Positions 7,310-17,822 of a stretch of 64,000 nt of DNA are shown piece by piece. A model generated the notes under the pieces. It was given only the letters and a program-made list of their open reading frames with translations, did no database searches and was not told the origin of the DNA. Numbering within the stretch: position 1 is the stretch's first letter; each line of letters starts with the position of its first letter. A program made the translations under genes and the position numbers. Origin of the DNA: Blastococcus sp. CT_GayMR19 (lineage in GTDB: Bacteria > Actinomycetota > Actinomycetes > Mycobacteriales > Geodermatophilaceae); the NCBI RefSeq assembly GCF_004570385.1, contig NZ_SPQL01000001.1:1-64000 (forward strand), read 5' to 3'.

Positions 7310-9289
7310 GTGGACAGCGTCATGACCGACCCCGCGGTGGGCCTGGTCCTCGAGGGGCGCTACCGCCTCGAGGAGCGGCTCGCGCGCGGCGGCATGTCGA
7401 CGGTCTACTCCGCCACCGACCTGCGCCTCCACCGGACGGTCGCGGTCAAGGTCATGGCCGAGCACCTGGCCCACGACCCCACGTTCGTGGACCGGTTCAC
7501 CCGCGAGGCGCGCGCCGCGGCGATGCTCAGTCACGTCAACGTGGTGTCCGTCAGCGACCAGGGCAGCGACCAGGGCCTGGTCTTCCTCGTCATGGAGCTC
7601 GTCCGCGGCCGCACCCTCCGCGATCTGCTCCAGGCCCGCGGGCGGCTGACCGTCGGCGAGGCCTTCGCCGTCCTCGAGCCGACCCTGGCCGGCCTCACCG
7701 CCGCGCACCGCGCCGGCATCGTGCACCGCGACATCAAGCCCGAGAACGTGCTGATCGGCATCGACGGCGTCGTGAAGGTCGCCGACTTCGGCCTCGCCCG
7801 AGCCGTCGTCGGCACGGGCCAGACCAGCCAGACCGGCGGCGTGCTCATCGGCACCGTCGCCTACCTCTCCCCCGAGCAGCTCGAGCGCGGCCGTGCCGAC
7901 GCCCGCAGCGACATCTACGCGGCCGGCATCGTGCTCTACGAGATGCTCACGGGCCACCCGCCGTTCGGCGGCGACACCCCGCTCGCCGTGGCCTACCAGC
8001 ACGTCCACCACGACGTCCCCGCGCCGTCGGAGGAGGTCCCGGGCCTGCCGTGGGCCGTGGACGAGCTCGTGGCCCGCACCACCCGCCGTGACCCGTCGGG
8101 CCGGCCGCTGGACGCCGGCGCGTTCCTCGCCGAGCTCGCGCACGTGCGCAAGGACCTCGGGATCGAGCCGGTCCCGGTGCCCACGGGGATCAGCACCGCC
8201 GGCCCCGACACGCTGCGTCCGACCAACCGGCCCACCCGTCCGCGCCATCCCAGCGACCCGATGACCGAGGTGCTCGGGCACCGGTCGGACCGGGCCGGCC
8301 GCACGGCCATGCTGCCGGGCATGGGCGCGGGCCCGACTACGAGCGTGGGCGGCCGTCGTCCCGCACTGGAGCGGCCGCGGCCCGGCGTCCCCACGCACAT
8401 CCGGCGCCGACGGGCCCGCTTCGCCGTCGCGATCATCCTGCTGCTGGCCGTCACGATCGGTGCTGTGGGCTGGTGGCTCGGTTCCGGGCGCTGGACGCAG
8501 ATCCCCGACCTGCTCGGCGAGGAGCAGGGTGTGGCCATCGACCTGCTGCAGGAGGCCGGGCTCGATCCGGACTGCTGCGAGGAGCAGTGGAGCGAGGAGC
8601 TGCCGGCCGGCGCCGTCATCTCCACGGAGCCGGCCGCCGGCGAGGCCATCCGCGGCACCGACGTGCGGCTCGTCGTCTCCAAGGGTGTCGAGCGCTTCCG
8701 GGTCGACACCGCCCTGGTCGCCAGGCCGTGGGCCGAGGTCGAGCCCGAGCTGCAGGAGAGCCTGCCCCAGATCGCCTTCACCCTGACCGAGGAGCACGAC
8801 AACGAGCTCCCGGCCGGGGCGGTCATCGGGTTCGACCCGCCCGCCGGCACCGAGCTCCGCCGGGACCAGGTCGTCACCGTCATCGTCAGCATGGGTCACG
8901 CACCGGTGGCGGTCCCCGACGTGACCGGGCAGACCCCCGAGCAGGCCGCCAGCAACCTCGCCGCCGCGGGCTTCGAGGTCGCGCGTGGCGAGGACGGGCG
9001 CAGCGCCGCCGTCGACGCCGGGGAGGTCATGGGGATCGCCCCGTCCCCTGCCGACGGCCCGCAGCCCTTCGGCAGCACGGTCACCATCTCGGTGTCGGCC
9101 GGCCTGCCTCAGGTGACGGTGCCCGACCTCAAGGGGATGAGCTCGGAAGAGGCCACCGCCGCTCTGCAGGCCGTCGGTCTGACGGTCGACGCGACGAAGT
9201 TCCTGGGCAACCGGGTGCGGGCGCAGCAGCCGGAGGCCGGTGAGGTCGTCGAGCAGGGCACCACCGTGAAGATCCTGGTGGCCCCGTAG
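7310..9289 (+). CDS. pknL: membrane Ser/Thr protein kinase with four PASTA domains (PknL position)
   Basis: 659 residues. Cytoplasmic kinase domain at about 16-275: GRYRLEERLARGGMSTVY glycine loop, VAVKVM lysine, HRDIKPENVL catalytic loop, DFGLA and GTVAYLSPEQ. A proline/arginine linker leads to one membrane helix (about 371-391), then four extracellular PASTA repeats to the end; PASTA domains in such kinases sense peptidoglycan fragments. Position and divergence from the Rv2175c-like gene match pknL, but as I recall M. tuberculosis PknL lacks PASTA repeats, so this protein resembles PknB outside the cell. GTG 7310 is chosen because TACACT (7297-7302) lies 7 nt upstream; ATG 7322 is the alternative. 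Confidence 0.92.
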   Translation: MDSVMTDPAVGLVLEGRYRLEERLARGGMSTVYSATDLRLHRTVAVKVMAEHLAHDPTFVDRFTREARAAAMLSHVNVVSVSDQGSDQGLVFLVMELVRGRTLRDLLQARGRLTVGEAFAVLEPTLAGLTAAHRAGIVHRDIKPENVLIGIDGVVKVADFGLARAVVGTGQTSQTGGVLIGTVAYLSPEQLERGRADARSDIYAAGIVLYEMLTGHPPFGGDTPLAVAYQHVHHDVPAPSEEVPGLPWAVDELVARTTRRDPSGRPLDAGAFLAELAHVRKDLGIEPVPVPTGISTAGPDTLRPTNRPTRPRHPSDPMTEVLGHRSDRAGRTAMLPGMGAGPTTSVGGRRPALERPRPGVPTHIRRRRARFAVAIILLLAVTIGAVGWWLGSGRWTQIPDLLGEEQGVAIDLLQEAGLDPDCCEEQWSEELPAGAVISTEPAAGEAIRGTDVRLVVSKGVERFRVDTALVARPWAEVEPELQESLPQIAFTLTEEHDNELPAGAVIGFDPPAGTELRRDQVVTVIVSMGHAPVAVPDVTGQTPEQAASNLAAAGFEVARGEDGRSAAVDAGEVMGIAPSPADGPQPFGSTVTISVSAGLPQVTVPDLKGMSSEEATAALQAVGLTVDATKFLGNRVRAQQPEAGEVVEQGTTVKILVAP

Positions 9290-9291
9290 CG

Positions 9292-10197
9292 GTGCGGTCC
9301 GTGAACTCACCGCCCCCGATCGGCGCGCAGATCCAGATCAAGGGCGGCCTCGCTAAGGGCGGGCTGGCCTACACCGACGCCGTCGCCGCGCGGGCCGTCC
9401 AGGTCTTCGTCGGCAACCCGCGCGGCTGGAAGCTGACTGCCGGCGACCCGAAGCAGGACGCACTGTTCATCGAGGGCTGCCGCGACCGCGCGATCCCGTC
9501 GTTCATCCACACGCCCTACCTGGTCAACGTCGGCTCCCCCACCGAGGCGACCGTCGAGCAGTCGATCGCCTCCATCGCGCACAACCTGGCGCGGGGTGCC
9601 CGGCTCGGCTGCCGCGGCGTCGTCGTCCACGCCGGGTCGGCCGTCGGCGAGGACCGCTACGACGCGGCGCTCCGGCAGTTGCACGAGCGGCTGCTGCCGG
9701 TGCTCGACGGGCTGCCGGACGACGGGCCTCGGCTGCTGATCGAGCCGACGGCAGGTGGCGGCAAGTCACTCGCCGCCACCGTCGAGGACCTCGGGCCGTA
9801 CCTGGCCGCGCTGGAGAACCATCCCCTGGTCGGCGTCTGCTTCGACACGTGCCACGCCTGGGCCGCCGGGCACGACCTGTCCGTCCCGGGCGGGATGACG
9901 GCGACGCTCGACGCCCTCGAGGCCGCCGTCGGCCCGAGCCGGCTGGGGCTGGTGCACGCCAACGACTCGCTCGACGAGTGCGGCTCCAAGCGGGACCGGC
10001 ACACGACGATCGGCGCGGGCTCGATCGGTGCCGCCCCGTTCGCCGAGCTGCTGGCGCACCGATCGATGGCCGGCGTCCCGGTGGTGGTGGAGACACCGAG
10101 CGAGCTCGACGGCTCGCCGTCCGCCGGCCACGCCCGCGACATCGCCCTGCTCTGCTCCCTGCGCGACGGAGTGACGCTGGAGTCCTCCGCCGCCTGA
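9292..10197 (+). CDS. nfo: endonuclease IV (AP endonuclease)
   Basis: 301 residues, a TIM-barrel metalloenzyme that cuts DNA at abasic sites in base-excision repair. The family's metal ligands can be followed in order: His in FIHTPYLVN, His in GVVVHAG, Glu in LLIEPTAG, Asp and His in CFDTCHAW, His in LVHANDS, Asp and His in KRDRHTTIG, and Glu in VVVETPSE. GTG 9292 lies 2 nt after the kinase stop; GTG 9301 is an equal alternative, and neither has a clear ribosome site, so coupling to pknL translation is likely. Confidence 0.92.
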   Translation: MRSVNSPPPIGAQIQIKGGLAKGGLAYTDAVAARAVQVFVGNPRGWKLTAGDPKQDALFIEGCRDRAIPSFIHTPYLVNVGSPTEATVEQSIASIAHNLARGARLGCRGVVVHAGSAVGEDRYDAALRQLHERLLPVLDGLPDDGPRLLIEPTAGGGKSLAATVEDLGPYLAALENHPLVGVCFDTCHAWAAGHDLSVPGGMTATLDALEAAVGPSRLGLVHANDSLDECGSKRDRHTTIGAGSIGAAPFAELLAHRSMAGVPVVVETPSELDGSPSAGHARDIALLCSLRDGVTLESSAA

Positions 10198-10235
10198 CTT
10201 CTCGCCGTCATCCCAGCGCACCGGACTCCAACCGG

Positions 10236-10688
10236 TCAGACCCCAGGGTGCGCCCACTCCCGCACAGGGCCGCCCGGAACGTCACGCCAGAAGACGCGGA
10301 TCACCCCGCCATCGGACCCCATCCTGCTCCGGGCCACACCCAACGTGATGGCGTCTCCGGACGGCACCTCGTCCCGCTCGGTCGGCAGGCTCACGACGTC
10401 CCAGCCGGCCGGCACCTCGACCCGGACGTCGTACGCGGTCATGTCGCCGATGTTGACGAGATCGTTCGTCGCAGCCCCGTGTCGGGTGAGCCGCCACCGG
10501 TTGGGAGGAGCCTCGGCCAGCCTGAGCTGGGCAGTCTGCACGACAGCCGCGAAGGCCGCGGCCTGCCGCGCCTGCTCCTGGGACCTCCGTGCGATCCGGG
10601 CGGCACGCCGGCTGTGGACGAGGGCTGCGGTCGACACGAGGAGCGCCAGGACGGCGATCCCCGCGATGATCCAGTCCGTCACAGCCAT
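10236..10688 (-). CDS. hypothetical protein with one N-terminal membrane helix
   Basis: 150 residues. A membrane helix at about 6-27 (WIIAGIAVLALLVSTAALV) is followed by a basic helix (HSRRAARIARRSQEQARQAAAF) and a beta-rich domain of about 100 residues (NIGDMTAYDVRVEVPAGWDVV) that looks like a small immunoglobulin-like or adhesion-type fold; that fold is only an impression. No family is recognised. It stands alone between convergent nfo and the threonine aldolase gene. Slightly lower arginine and glycine bias than its neighbours may hint at a recent arrival. Confidence 0.6.
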   Translation of the reverse strand: MAVTDWIIAGIAVLALLVSTAALVHSRRAARIARRSQEQARQAAAFAAVVQTAQLRLAEAPPNRWRLTRHGAATNDLVNIGDMTAYDVRVEVPAGWDVVSLPTERDEVPSGDAITLGVARSRMGSDGGVIRVFWRDVPGGPVREWAHPGV

Positions 10689-10816
10689 GACGAAGGGAAC
10701 CAGACGCCTTCCTGCGGTGGCGGGCCCCTCGACGCGCGAATACCGGAACTTCTTCGTCGCCACCGGCGTCGATCGCCGGAGACCGCACGTCGCGAGGCCG
10801 CAGCCCGGCACGTGGT

Positions 10817-11863
10817 TCAGCGGTCGAGGAGCTCCGCGAGGACCTCGGAGGCGCGGTCGATGCCCGCGCGGTCGACGTCGAGGTGGGTGACCATCCGCAA
10901 TCGGCGCGGGCCGATCTGGCCCACCAGCACGCCCTGCGCCTTGGCCGCCGCAGCGACGACCGGCGCGTTCACGCCGTCCAGGATCACGATGTTGGTGTCC
11001 ACCCGGGCGGGGTCGGCCCCGAGCCGCTCCGCCAGCAGCCGGGCGTGCTCGTGGTCCTCGGCCAGCCGTTCGAGGTGGTGGTCGAGGGCGTACAGGCCGG
11101 CCGCGGCCAGAATGCCGGCCTGGCGCATCCCGCCCCCGAGGCGCTTGCGCCACAGCCGGGCGGCGGCGATCCGGTCGGCGGAGGCGACCAGCACCGAGCC
11201 GACCGGGGTGCCGAGACCCTTGGACAGGCAGACGGACGCGGTGTCGGCGAGCCGGCCGAAGGTGGCCAGATCCTTGCCGGTTGCGACGGCGGCGTTCCAG
11301 ATGCGCGCGCCGTCGAGGTGGACGGCGACGCCCGACTCGCGCGACCAGTCCCACAGCTTCTGCAGCTCGTCGAGCGGCTGGACCAGTCCGCCGCCCCGGT
11401 TGTGCGTGTTCTCCACGGCGATCGCAGCGGTGGGGGTCACGTGCCAGTCCCCGCGGGGGCGCACCTGCTCGATGTACCGGTCGGCGTCCAGGCGCCCGCC
11501 CGTGCTGATCACGGTGCGGCTGGACAGACCGAAGATCGCCGCCGCCGCACCCAGCTCGTAGGTGAGCACGTGACAGTCCGCGTCGCCGAGGATCTCCTCC
11601 CCGGGCTGGCACACCAGCCGGAGACCGATCTGGTTGCCCATCGTCCCCGACGGCACGAACAGGGCGTCCTCGTGGCCGAACAGCTCCGCGACGCGCTCCT
11701 CGAGGGCGCGCAGCGTCGGGTCCTCGCGGTAGACGTCGTCGCCCACCTCGGCCTCCGCCATCGCCCGGCGCATCCCGGCGGTCGGCCGGGTGACGGTGTC
11801 CGAGCGGAGGTCCACCGCGCCGTCGAGCGCGGCCCGTGGGGAATCGGTGTCGATCGCGTACAT
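10817..11863 (-). CDS. ltaE: low-specificity L-threonine aldolase
   Basis: 348 residues, PLP enzyme of fold type I that splits L-threonine or L-allo-threonine into glycine and acetaldehyde. DLRSDTVTRPTAGMRRAM begins the domain; VPSGTMGNQ near 70 binds PLP phosphate, HLDGARIWNA near 185 carries the PLP-pairing Asp, and CLSKGLGTPVGSVL near 215 holds the Schiff-base Lys. The full length suits the family. The ATG is preceded by only a weak AGGGAG site. It sits 102 bp downstream of the DAHP synthase gene, separated by a tandem repeat. Confidence 0.9.
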   Translation of the reverse strand: MYAIDTDSPRAALDGAVDLRSDTVTRPTAGMRRAMAEAEVGDDVYREDPTLRALEERVAELFGHEDALFVPSGTMGNQIGLRLVCQPGEEILGDADCHVLTYELGAAAAIFGLSSRTVISTGGRLDADRYIEQVRPRGDWHVTPTAAIAVENTHNRGGGLVQPLDELQKLWDWSRESGVAVHLDGARIWNAAVATGKDLATFGRLADTASVCLSKGLGTPVGSVLVASADRIAAARLWRKRLGGGMRQAGILAAAGLYALDHHLERLAEDHEHARLLAERLGADPARVDTNIVILDGVNAPVVAAAAKAQGVLVGQIGPRRLRMVTHLDVDRAGIDRASEVLAELLDR

Positions 11864-11895
11864 CAGCTCTCCCTGGGCGCGGCGGTCAGCACGGC

Positions 11896-11964
11896 GGAGC
11901 CGTTCACGTTCCCCACCGGAGGTGTGTGGCGGAGCCGTTCCGGTTCCACACCGGAGGTGCGTAC
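11896..11964. repeat. two tandem copies of a 34-35-bp repeat
   Basis: Unit 1 (11896-11930) and unit 2 (11931-11964) both begin GGAGCCGTTC and both contain CACCGGAGGTG, with a few substitutions between. They fill most of the gap between the DAHP synthase stop and the threonine aldolase start. Confidence 0.8.
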
Positions 11965-11965
11965 A

Positions 11966-13447
<1,482 letters not shown>

Positions 13448-14473
13448 TCAGCCGAAGAACACCTCGGCCTCCGCGTACCGCTCCGCCGGCACCAGCTTGA
13501 GCTTGGCCGTGGCGGCGCTCAGCGGTACCCGCACGATGTCGGTGCCGCGCAGCGCCACCATCACGCCGGACTGGCCGTCGTGCACCGCGTCGACGGCGGA
13601 CAGGCCGAACCGGGTGGCCAGCACCCGGTCGAAGGGGGACGGCGTGCCGCCCCGCTGGATGTGCCCGAGGACCACGGCCCGCGCCTCCCGGCCGGTGCGC
13701 TCCTCGATCAGCGACGCCAGCTGCTGCCCGATCCCGCCGAGGCGGACGTGACCGAAGGCGTCCTTCTCCCCGGTGGTGGTGATCAGGTCGCCGTCCTTGG
13801 GCTGTGCGCCCTCGGACACGACGACGATCGGCGAGTAACCGGAGTCGAACCGGTGCTGGCAGTGCGCGACCACGCCGTCGACGTCGAACGGGTTCTCCGG
13901 GATCAGGATGACGTTCGCCCCGCCGGCCATGCCGGCGTGCAGCGCGATCCAGCCCGCGTGCCGGCCCATGACCTCGACGACGAGCGTGCGGTGGTGGCTG
14001 TCGCCGGTGGTGTGCAGCCGGTCGATGGCCTCCATCGCGACGCCGACGGCGGTGTCGAAGCCGAAGGTGTAGTCGGTGGAGTCCAGGTCGTTGTCGATCG
14101 TCTTCGGGACGCCGACCACCTTGAGTCCCGCCTCGGACAGCTTGGTGGCGACGCCGAGGGTGTCCTCCCCGCCGATCGGGATCAGCGCGTCGATCCCCAG
14201 CCGCTCGAGGGTCTCCCGCACCCGCTCGGGTCCGCCGTCGAGGGCGTAGGGGTTGGTCCTCGAGGTGCCGAGCACCGTGCCGCCCCGCGGCAGGATGCCG
14301 CGGACCGCCCTGAGGTCCATGGGCACGGTGTCGCCCTCGAGGACGCCCCGCCAGCCGTCCCGGAACCCGACGATCTCGTCGCCGTACTCGCCGATGCCCT
14401 TGCGGACCACCGCCCGGATCACGGCGTTGAGGCCGGGACAGTCACCGCCGCCGGTCAGGATGCCGATGCGCAT
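13448..14473 (-). CDS. pfkA: 6-phosphofructokinase
   Basis: 341 residues. It phosphorylates fructose 6-phosphate in glycolysis. MRIGILTGGGDCPGLNAVIR starts the protein, with GGEDTLGVATKL near 103, the catalytic segment PKTIDNDLDSTDYTFGFDTA near 122, EVMGRHAGWIALHAG near 167 and HIQRGGTPSPFDR near 280. Lys in PKTIDND, instead of the Gly of E. coli PfkA, and GGEDT are shared with actinobacterial enzymes, some ATP- and some pyrophosphate-dependent, so the phosphate donor is left open. ATG 14473 is the only start that fits; the frame runs on antisense to the next gene. Confidence 0.93.
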   Translation of the reverse strand: MRIGILTGGGDCPGLNAVIRAVVRKGIGEYGDEIVGFRDGWRGVLEGDTVPMDLRAVRGILPRGGTVLGTSRTNPYALDGGPERVRETLERLGIDALIPIGGEDTLGVATKLSEAGLKVVGVPKTIDNDLDSTDYTFGFDTAVGVAMEAIDRLHTTGDSHHRTLVVEVMGRHAGWIALHAGMAGGANVILIPENPFDVDGVVAHCQHRFDSGYSPIVVVSEGAQPKDGDLITTTGEKDAFGHVRLGGIGQQLASLIEERTGREARAVVLGHIQRGGTPSPFDRVLATRFGLSAVDAVHDGQSGVMVALRGTDIVRVPLSAATAKLKLVPAERYAEAEVFFG

Positions 14474-14560
14474 GGTGCTTCCTCCGGGAAGGGGATCGGG
14501 GTGCTCGAGGTTGGACGCCGTCATGATGCCGCAGCTCACCCTCAGGAACGCAGGCACTCC

Positions 14561-15439
14561 GTGATCGCCGTCACGGGGGCCACCGGAATCCTCGGCCGCA
14601 GGGTCGTCGACCGCCTGGCGGCCGCCGGCGGCGTCCCCCTCCGCCTCGTCGTACGGGACGCCGGGCGCGCACCGCAGGTCGCGGGTGCCGACGTCGTCGA
14701 GAACCCCGGCGGGTACGCCGACCCCGCCGGATTCCGGGCCGCGCTCGCGGGCGTCGACACGGTGTACCTGGTCTCCGCCGCGGAGGCCGAGGACCGGGTG
14801 CAGCAGCACCTCGACGCCGTCGACGCGGCGGTGGCCGCCGGCGTCCGGCGGATCGTCTACACCTCGTTCCTCGGGGCGCGGCACGACGCGGTCTTCACGC
14901 TGGTCCGGCAGCACGCCGCCACCGAGGACCGGATCCGGCAGAGCGGCGTCCGCCACACGTTCTTGCGGCACAGCATGTACGCCGACTTCGTGCCGTTCTT
15001 CGCCACGCGGGAGGACGGGGGCGCGGTGATCGCCGCACCGGCGGGCGAGGGCCGCGCCAGCTTCGTCTCCCGCGACGACCTTGCGGGCGTCGGCGCCGCG
15101 GTCCTCCTCGACGAATCCGGCCGGTGGGACGGACAGGCTCTGACGGTCACCGGACCCGAGGCGCTGTCGATGACCGACGCCGCCCGCGTGCTCACCGAGG
15201 TGACGGGCATCCCGGCCGAGTACCGGCCGCAGACGGTCGAGGAGGCGTGGGCGACGCGCCGCCCGTCCGGACATCCCGACTGGGAGATCGAGGGCTGGGT
15301 GACCAGCTACCTGGCGATCGCCGCGGGCGAGCTCGCGACCGTCACCGACGTCGTCCCCTCGCTGACCGGCTCCCCGGCGCTGACCGTGGCCCAGCACTTG
15401 CGGCGGCATCCCGAGGACTGGGCGCACCTACGCGGCTGA
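14561..15439 (+). CDS. NmrA-like NAD(P)-binding protein (SDR superfamily)
   Basis: 292 residues from GTG. The Rossmann motif VTGATGILGRRVVDRL opens the protein, and the substrate side has YTSFLGARHDAVFTLVRQHAATE, lacking the classical YxxxK active site, as in atypical SDRs of the NmrA/HSCARG and azoreductase-like group. These act as NAD(P)H-dependent reductases or as redox sensors; which applies here is not known. It is divergent from pfkA by 87 bp, so regulation may be shared. Confidence 0.85.
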   Translation: MIAVTGATGILGRRVVDRLAAAGGVPLRLVVRDAGRAPQVAGADVVENPGGYADPAGFRAALAGVDTVYLVSAAEAEDRVQQHLDAVDAAVAAGVRRIVYTSFLGARHDAVFTLVRQHAATEDRIRQSGVRHTFLRHSMYADFVPFFATREDGGAVIAAPAGEGRASFVSRDDLAGVGAAVLLDESGRWDGQALTVTGPEALSMTDAARVLTEVTGIPAEYRPQTVEEAWATRRPSGHPDWEIEGWVTSYLAIAAGELATVTDVVPSLTGSPALTVAQHLRRHPEDWAHLRG

Positions 15440-15553
15440 GGTCGCGCAGGTCACTAAGCGGCCGGGTCCGTACCGGATTCCTCCGGCACTGCCGAGAACC
15501 TCTCCGACAGCAGACCCACGAGGCTGTGAAGAGATTCCTACGGAGGACCGGCG

Positions 15554-17719
15554 ATGCGCTGGACGACCATGCCCGACACGCTCCCCACCTGGGCGACCCC
15601 CGGGGGCTGGGGCATCGGGACCAAGGTGGTGGCGCTCGCGGTGACGAGCGTCGCCGTGACCGGCGTGGCGATGGTCGGGGTGAGCGCCTGGCAGAGCGGC
15701 CAGTTCGCCGCCCACGCGCAGAGCGACGTCGGCGCCCTCGTGGACCAGGACATCTCCCGTACCGCCGGCGGCGTGTACGACGTGGTGTCCACGCAGGGCG
15801 AATCCACCGCGGCGAAGGTCGACTCCGACCTGGCCGTCGCGCAGTACGTCCTGGGTCAGTACGGCGGGTTCCGCATCGACAGCAACCCCCGCTCGGAGCC
15901 GGTCGCCTGGGAGGCCAGGAACCAGCTCTCCGGGGACGTGACCCCGATCGCGCTGCCCCGCGTGCTGGCCGGCAGCCAGTGGCTGGGACAGAACGGCGAC
16001 GTCGCCGTCCCCACCCCGGTGGTCGACGAGATCAAGTCGATGACCGGCGCGACGGTCACCATCTTCCAGAAGACCCCGACCGGCGACTTCCTGCGCGTGG
16101 CGACCAACGTCCAGGCCGCCTCGGGCGCACGCGCGATCGGCACCTACATCCCGGCAACGAACCCCGACGGGCAGCCCAACCCCGTGGTGGCGACCGTTCT
16201 GAAGGGCGAGACGTACCGGGGCAACGCGTTCGTCGTCGACTCCTGGCTCGTCTCGGCCTACGCCCCGCTGACCGACGCGGCCGGCGAGGTCGTCGGCGTC
16301 CTCTACGTGGGCGTCAAGCAGCAGAACCTCCCGGCGCTGCGCGAGAGCGTCGAGGCCACGTCGGTCGGCGACACCGGGCACATCGAGGTGTACGGCGGCA
16401 CCGGAGCCATGGCCGGCACCGTCCTGATCAGTCCCGACGGCGTGCGGGACGGCGAGGCGATGCTCGAGGCCACCGACGCCGACGGCAAGGCCTACGTCCA
16501 GGAGATGGTGGAGGAGGCCACGGCGCTGGCGCCCGGCGAGCAGGCCACCGTCAGGTACGTCGACCCCGAGGCGGGTCCCACCACCGTGCGCCTGACGTAC
16601 TACGCGCCGTGGGACTGGGTGATCGCGACCGTCGCCCGCGACGGTGACTTCTCCGGACCCGTGGTCTCGCTGGCCGAGGGCCGGTCGTCCATGGTCGTCG
16701 CGCTCGTGCTCGCCGCCGTCCTCATCGCCGTGCTCGGTGGGCTGGTGTCCTACTGGGTCGGACGCCGGCTCACGGCCCCGCTGCTGCGCCTGCGGGACCG
16801 CATGGCCGAGATCGCCGACGGAGAGGGCGACCTGACCCAGCGCATGGACGAGTCCCGCTCGGACGAGGTCGGCCAGCTGTCAGGAGCCTTCAACCGCTTC
16901 GTCGACAAGGTGGCCGGCACCGTCCGGGAGATCGGCCGGTGCGCCCGCGAGGTCGCCACGTCGGCCGCGGGTGTCGCCACGGTGGCGGACGGCCTGGCCG
17001 AGCGGTCGGCCCGCAGCCGCGACCAGGCGCAGGGGGCGCACCACGTCGCCGCCGAGATCAGCACCAGCGTGTCGGCCGCGGCGTCGGGCGCGCAGGAGAT
17101 GGGCGTCTCCATCACCGAGATCGCGCGGAGCGCTGCCGACGCCGCCGAGGTCGGGCGCCAGGCCGCGGACCTCGCGGAGCGGACCGAGGCCACCATCGCC
17201 GCCCTGGGAGCCAGCTCGGCCGAGATCGGTGACGTCGTCAAGGTGATCTCCGGCGTCGCCGAGCAGACCAACCTGCTCGCGCTCAACGCCACGATCGAGG
17301 CCGCGCGGGCCGGGGCCGCCGGCAAGGGCTTCGCCGTCGTCGCGAACGAGGTGAAGGAGCTCGCCCAGGAGGCGGGCAAGGCGAGCGAGGAGATCGCCCA
17401 GCGCGTGCAGGGCATCCAGACCGAGACCTCCGCCGCGGTGCGCGCGATCGCCCAGATCGCCGAGGTGGTCCGGGCCATCAACGACCACCAGACCACGATC
17501 GCCAGCGCCGTCGAGGAGCAGACGGCGACGACCGGTGAGCTGACCCGGAGCGTCGCGGCCGCGGCCGAGGGGGCCGGCACGGTGACGCACACGCTGACCT
17601 CGGTCAGCCAGGACGCCGACGACAGCGCGCAGGACGTCGAGCGCGCCCGGATCGCCGCCCGCGAGCTGGACAACCTGTCCGGCGAGCTCAACCGGCTGCT
17701 CGGGGCGTTCACCGTCTGA
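15554..17719 (+). CDS. methyl-accepting chemotaxis protein with Cache-type sensor domain
   Basis: 721 residues, behind an excellent GGAGGA ribosome site. Order: membrane helix about 23-45, large extracytoplasmic sensor about 50-375 of single-Cache (sCache_3/2) look, membrane helix about 380-400, HAMP about 400-455, and a coiled-coil signalling domain with the tip [18 protein letters not shown] near 575 followed by [16 protein letters not shown]. It would relay ligand binding to CheA/CheW. No che or flagellar genes are in the window, so the rest of the pathway must lie elsewhere. The ligand is unknown; sCache_2/3 relatives often bind small organic acids. Confidence 0.93.
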   Translation: MRWTTMPDTLPTWATPGGWGIGTKVVALAVTSVAVTGVAMVGVSAWQSGQFAAHAQSDVGALVDQDISRTAGGVYDVVSTQGESTAAKVDSDLAVAQYVLGQYGGFRIDSNPRSEPVAWEARNQLSGDVTPIALPRVLAGSQWLGQNGDVAVPTPVVDEIKSMTGATVTIFQKTPTGDFLRVATNVQAASGARAIGTYIPATNPDGQPNPVVATVLKGETYRGNAFVVDSWLVSAYAPLTDAAGEVVGVLYVGVKQQNLPALRESVEATSVGDTGHIEVYGGTGAMAGTVLISPDGVRDGEAMLEATDADGKAYVQEMVEEATALAPGEQATVRYVDPEAGPTTVRLTYYAPWDWVIATVARDGDFSGPVVSLAEGRSSMVVALVLAAVLIAVLGGLVSYWVGRRLTAPLLRLRDRMAEIADGEGDLTQRMDESRSDEVGQLSGAFNRFVDKVAGTVREIGRCAREVATSAAGVATVADGLAERSARSRDQAQGAHHVAAEISTSVSAAASGAQEMGVSITEIARSAADAAEVGRQAADLAERTEATIAALGASSAEIGDVVKVISGVAEQTNLLALNATIEAARAGAAGKGFAVVANEVKELAQEAGKASEEIAQRVQGIQTETSAAVRAIAQIAEVVRAINDHQTTIASAVEEQTATTGELTRSVAAAAEGAGTVTHTLTSVSQDADDSAQDVERARIAARELDNLSGELNRLLGAFTV

Positions 17720-17822
17720 CCTCCGTGCTCTCGCGGCGACGACGCGGGAGGGGTGCCACCCGGGCGCGTCCGGTGCGACCCTCGTGCTGTCCAACGGGGG
17801 CCTCGTCCGGAGAGAAGCGATC

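Noticed and set aside
6674-9310. Minus-strand frame of about 880 codons
   Set aside because: Antisense to pknL over most of its length; only the final 107 codons (6674-6997) form a real gene, the Rv2175c-like protein.
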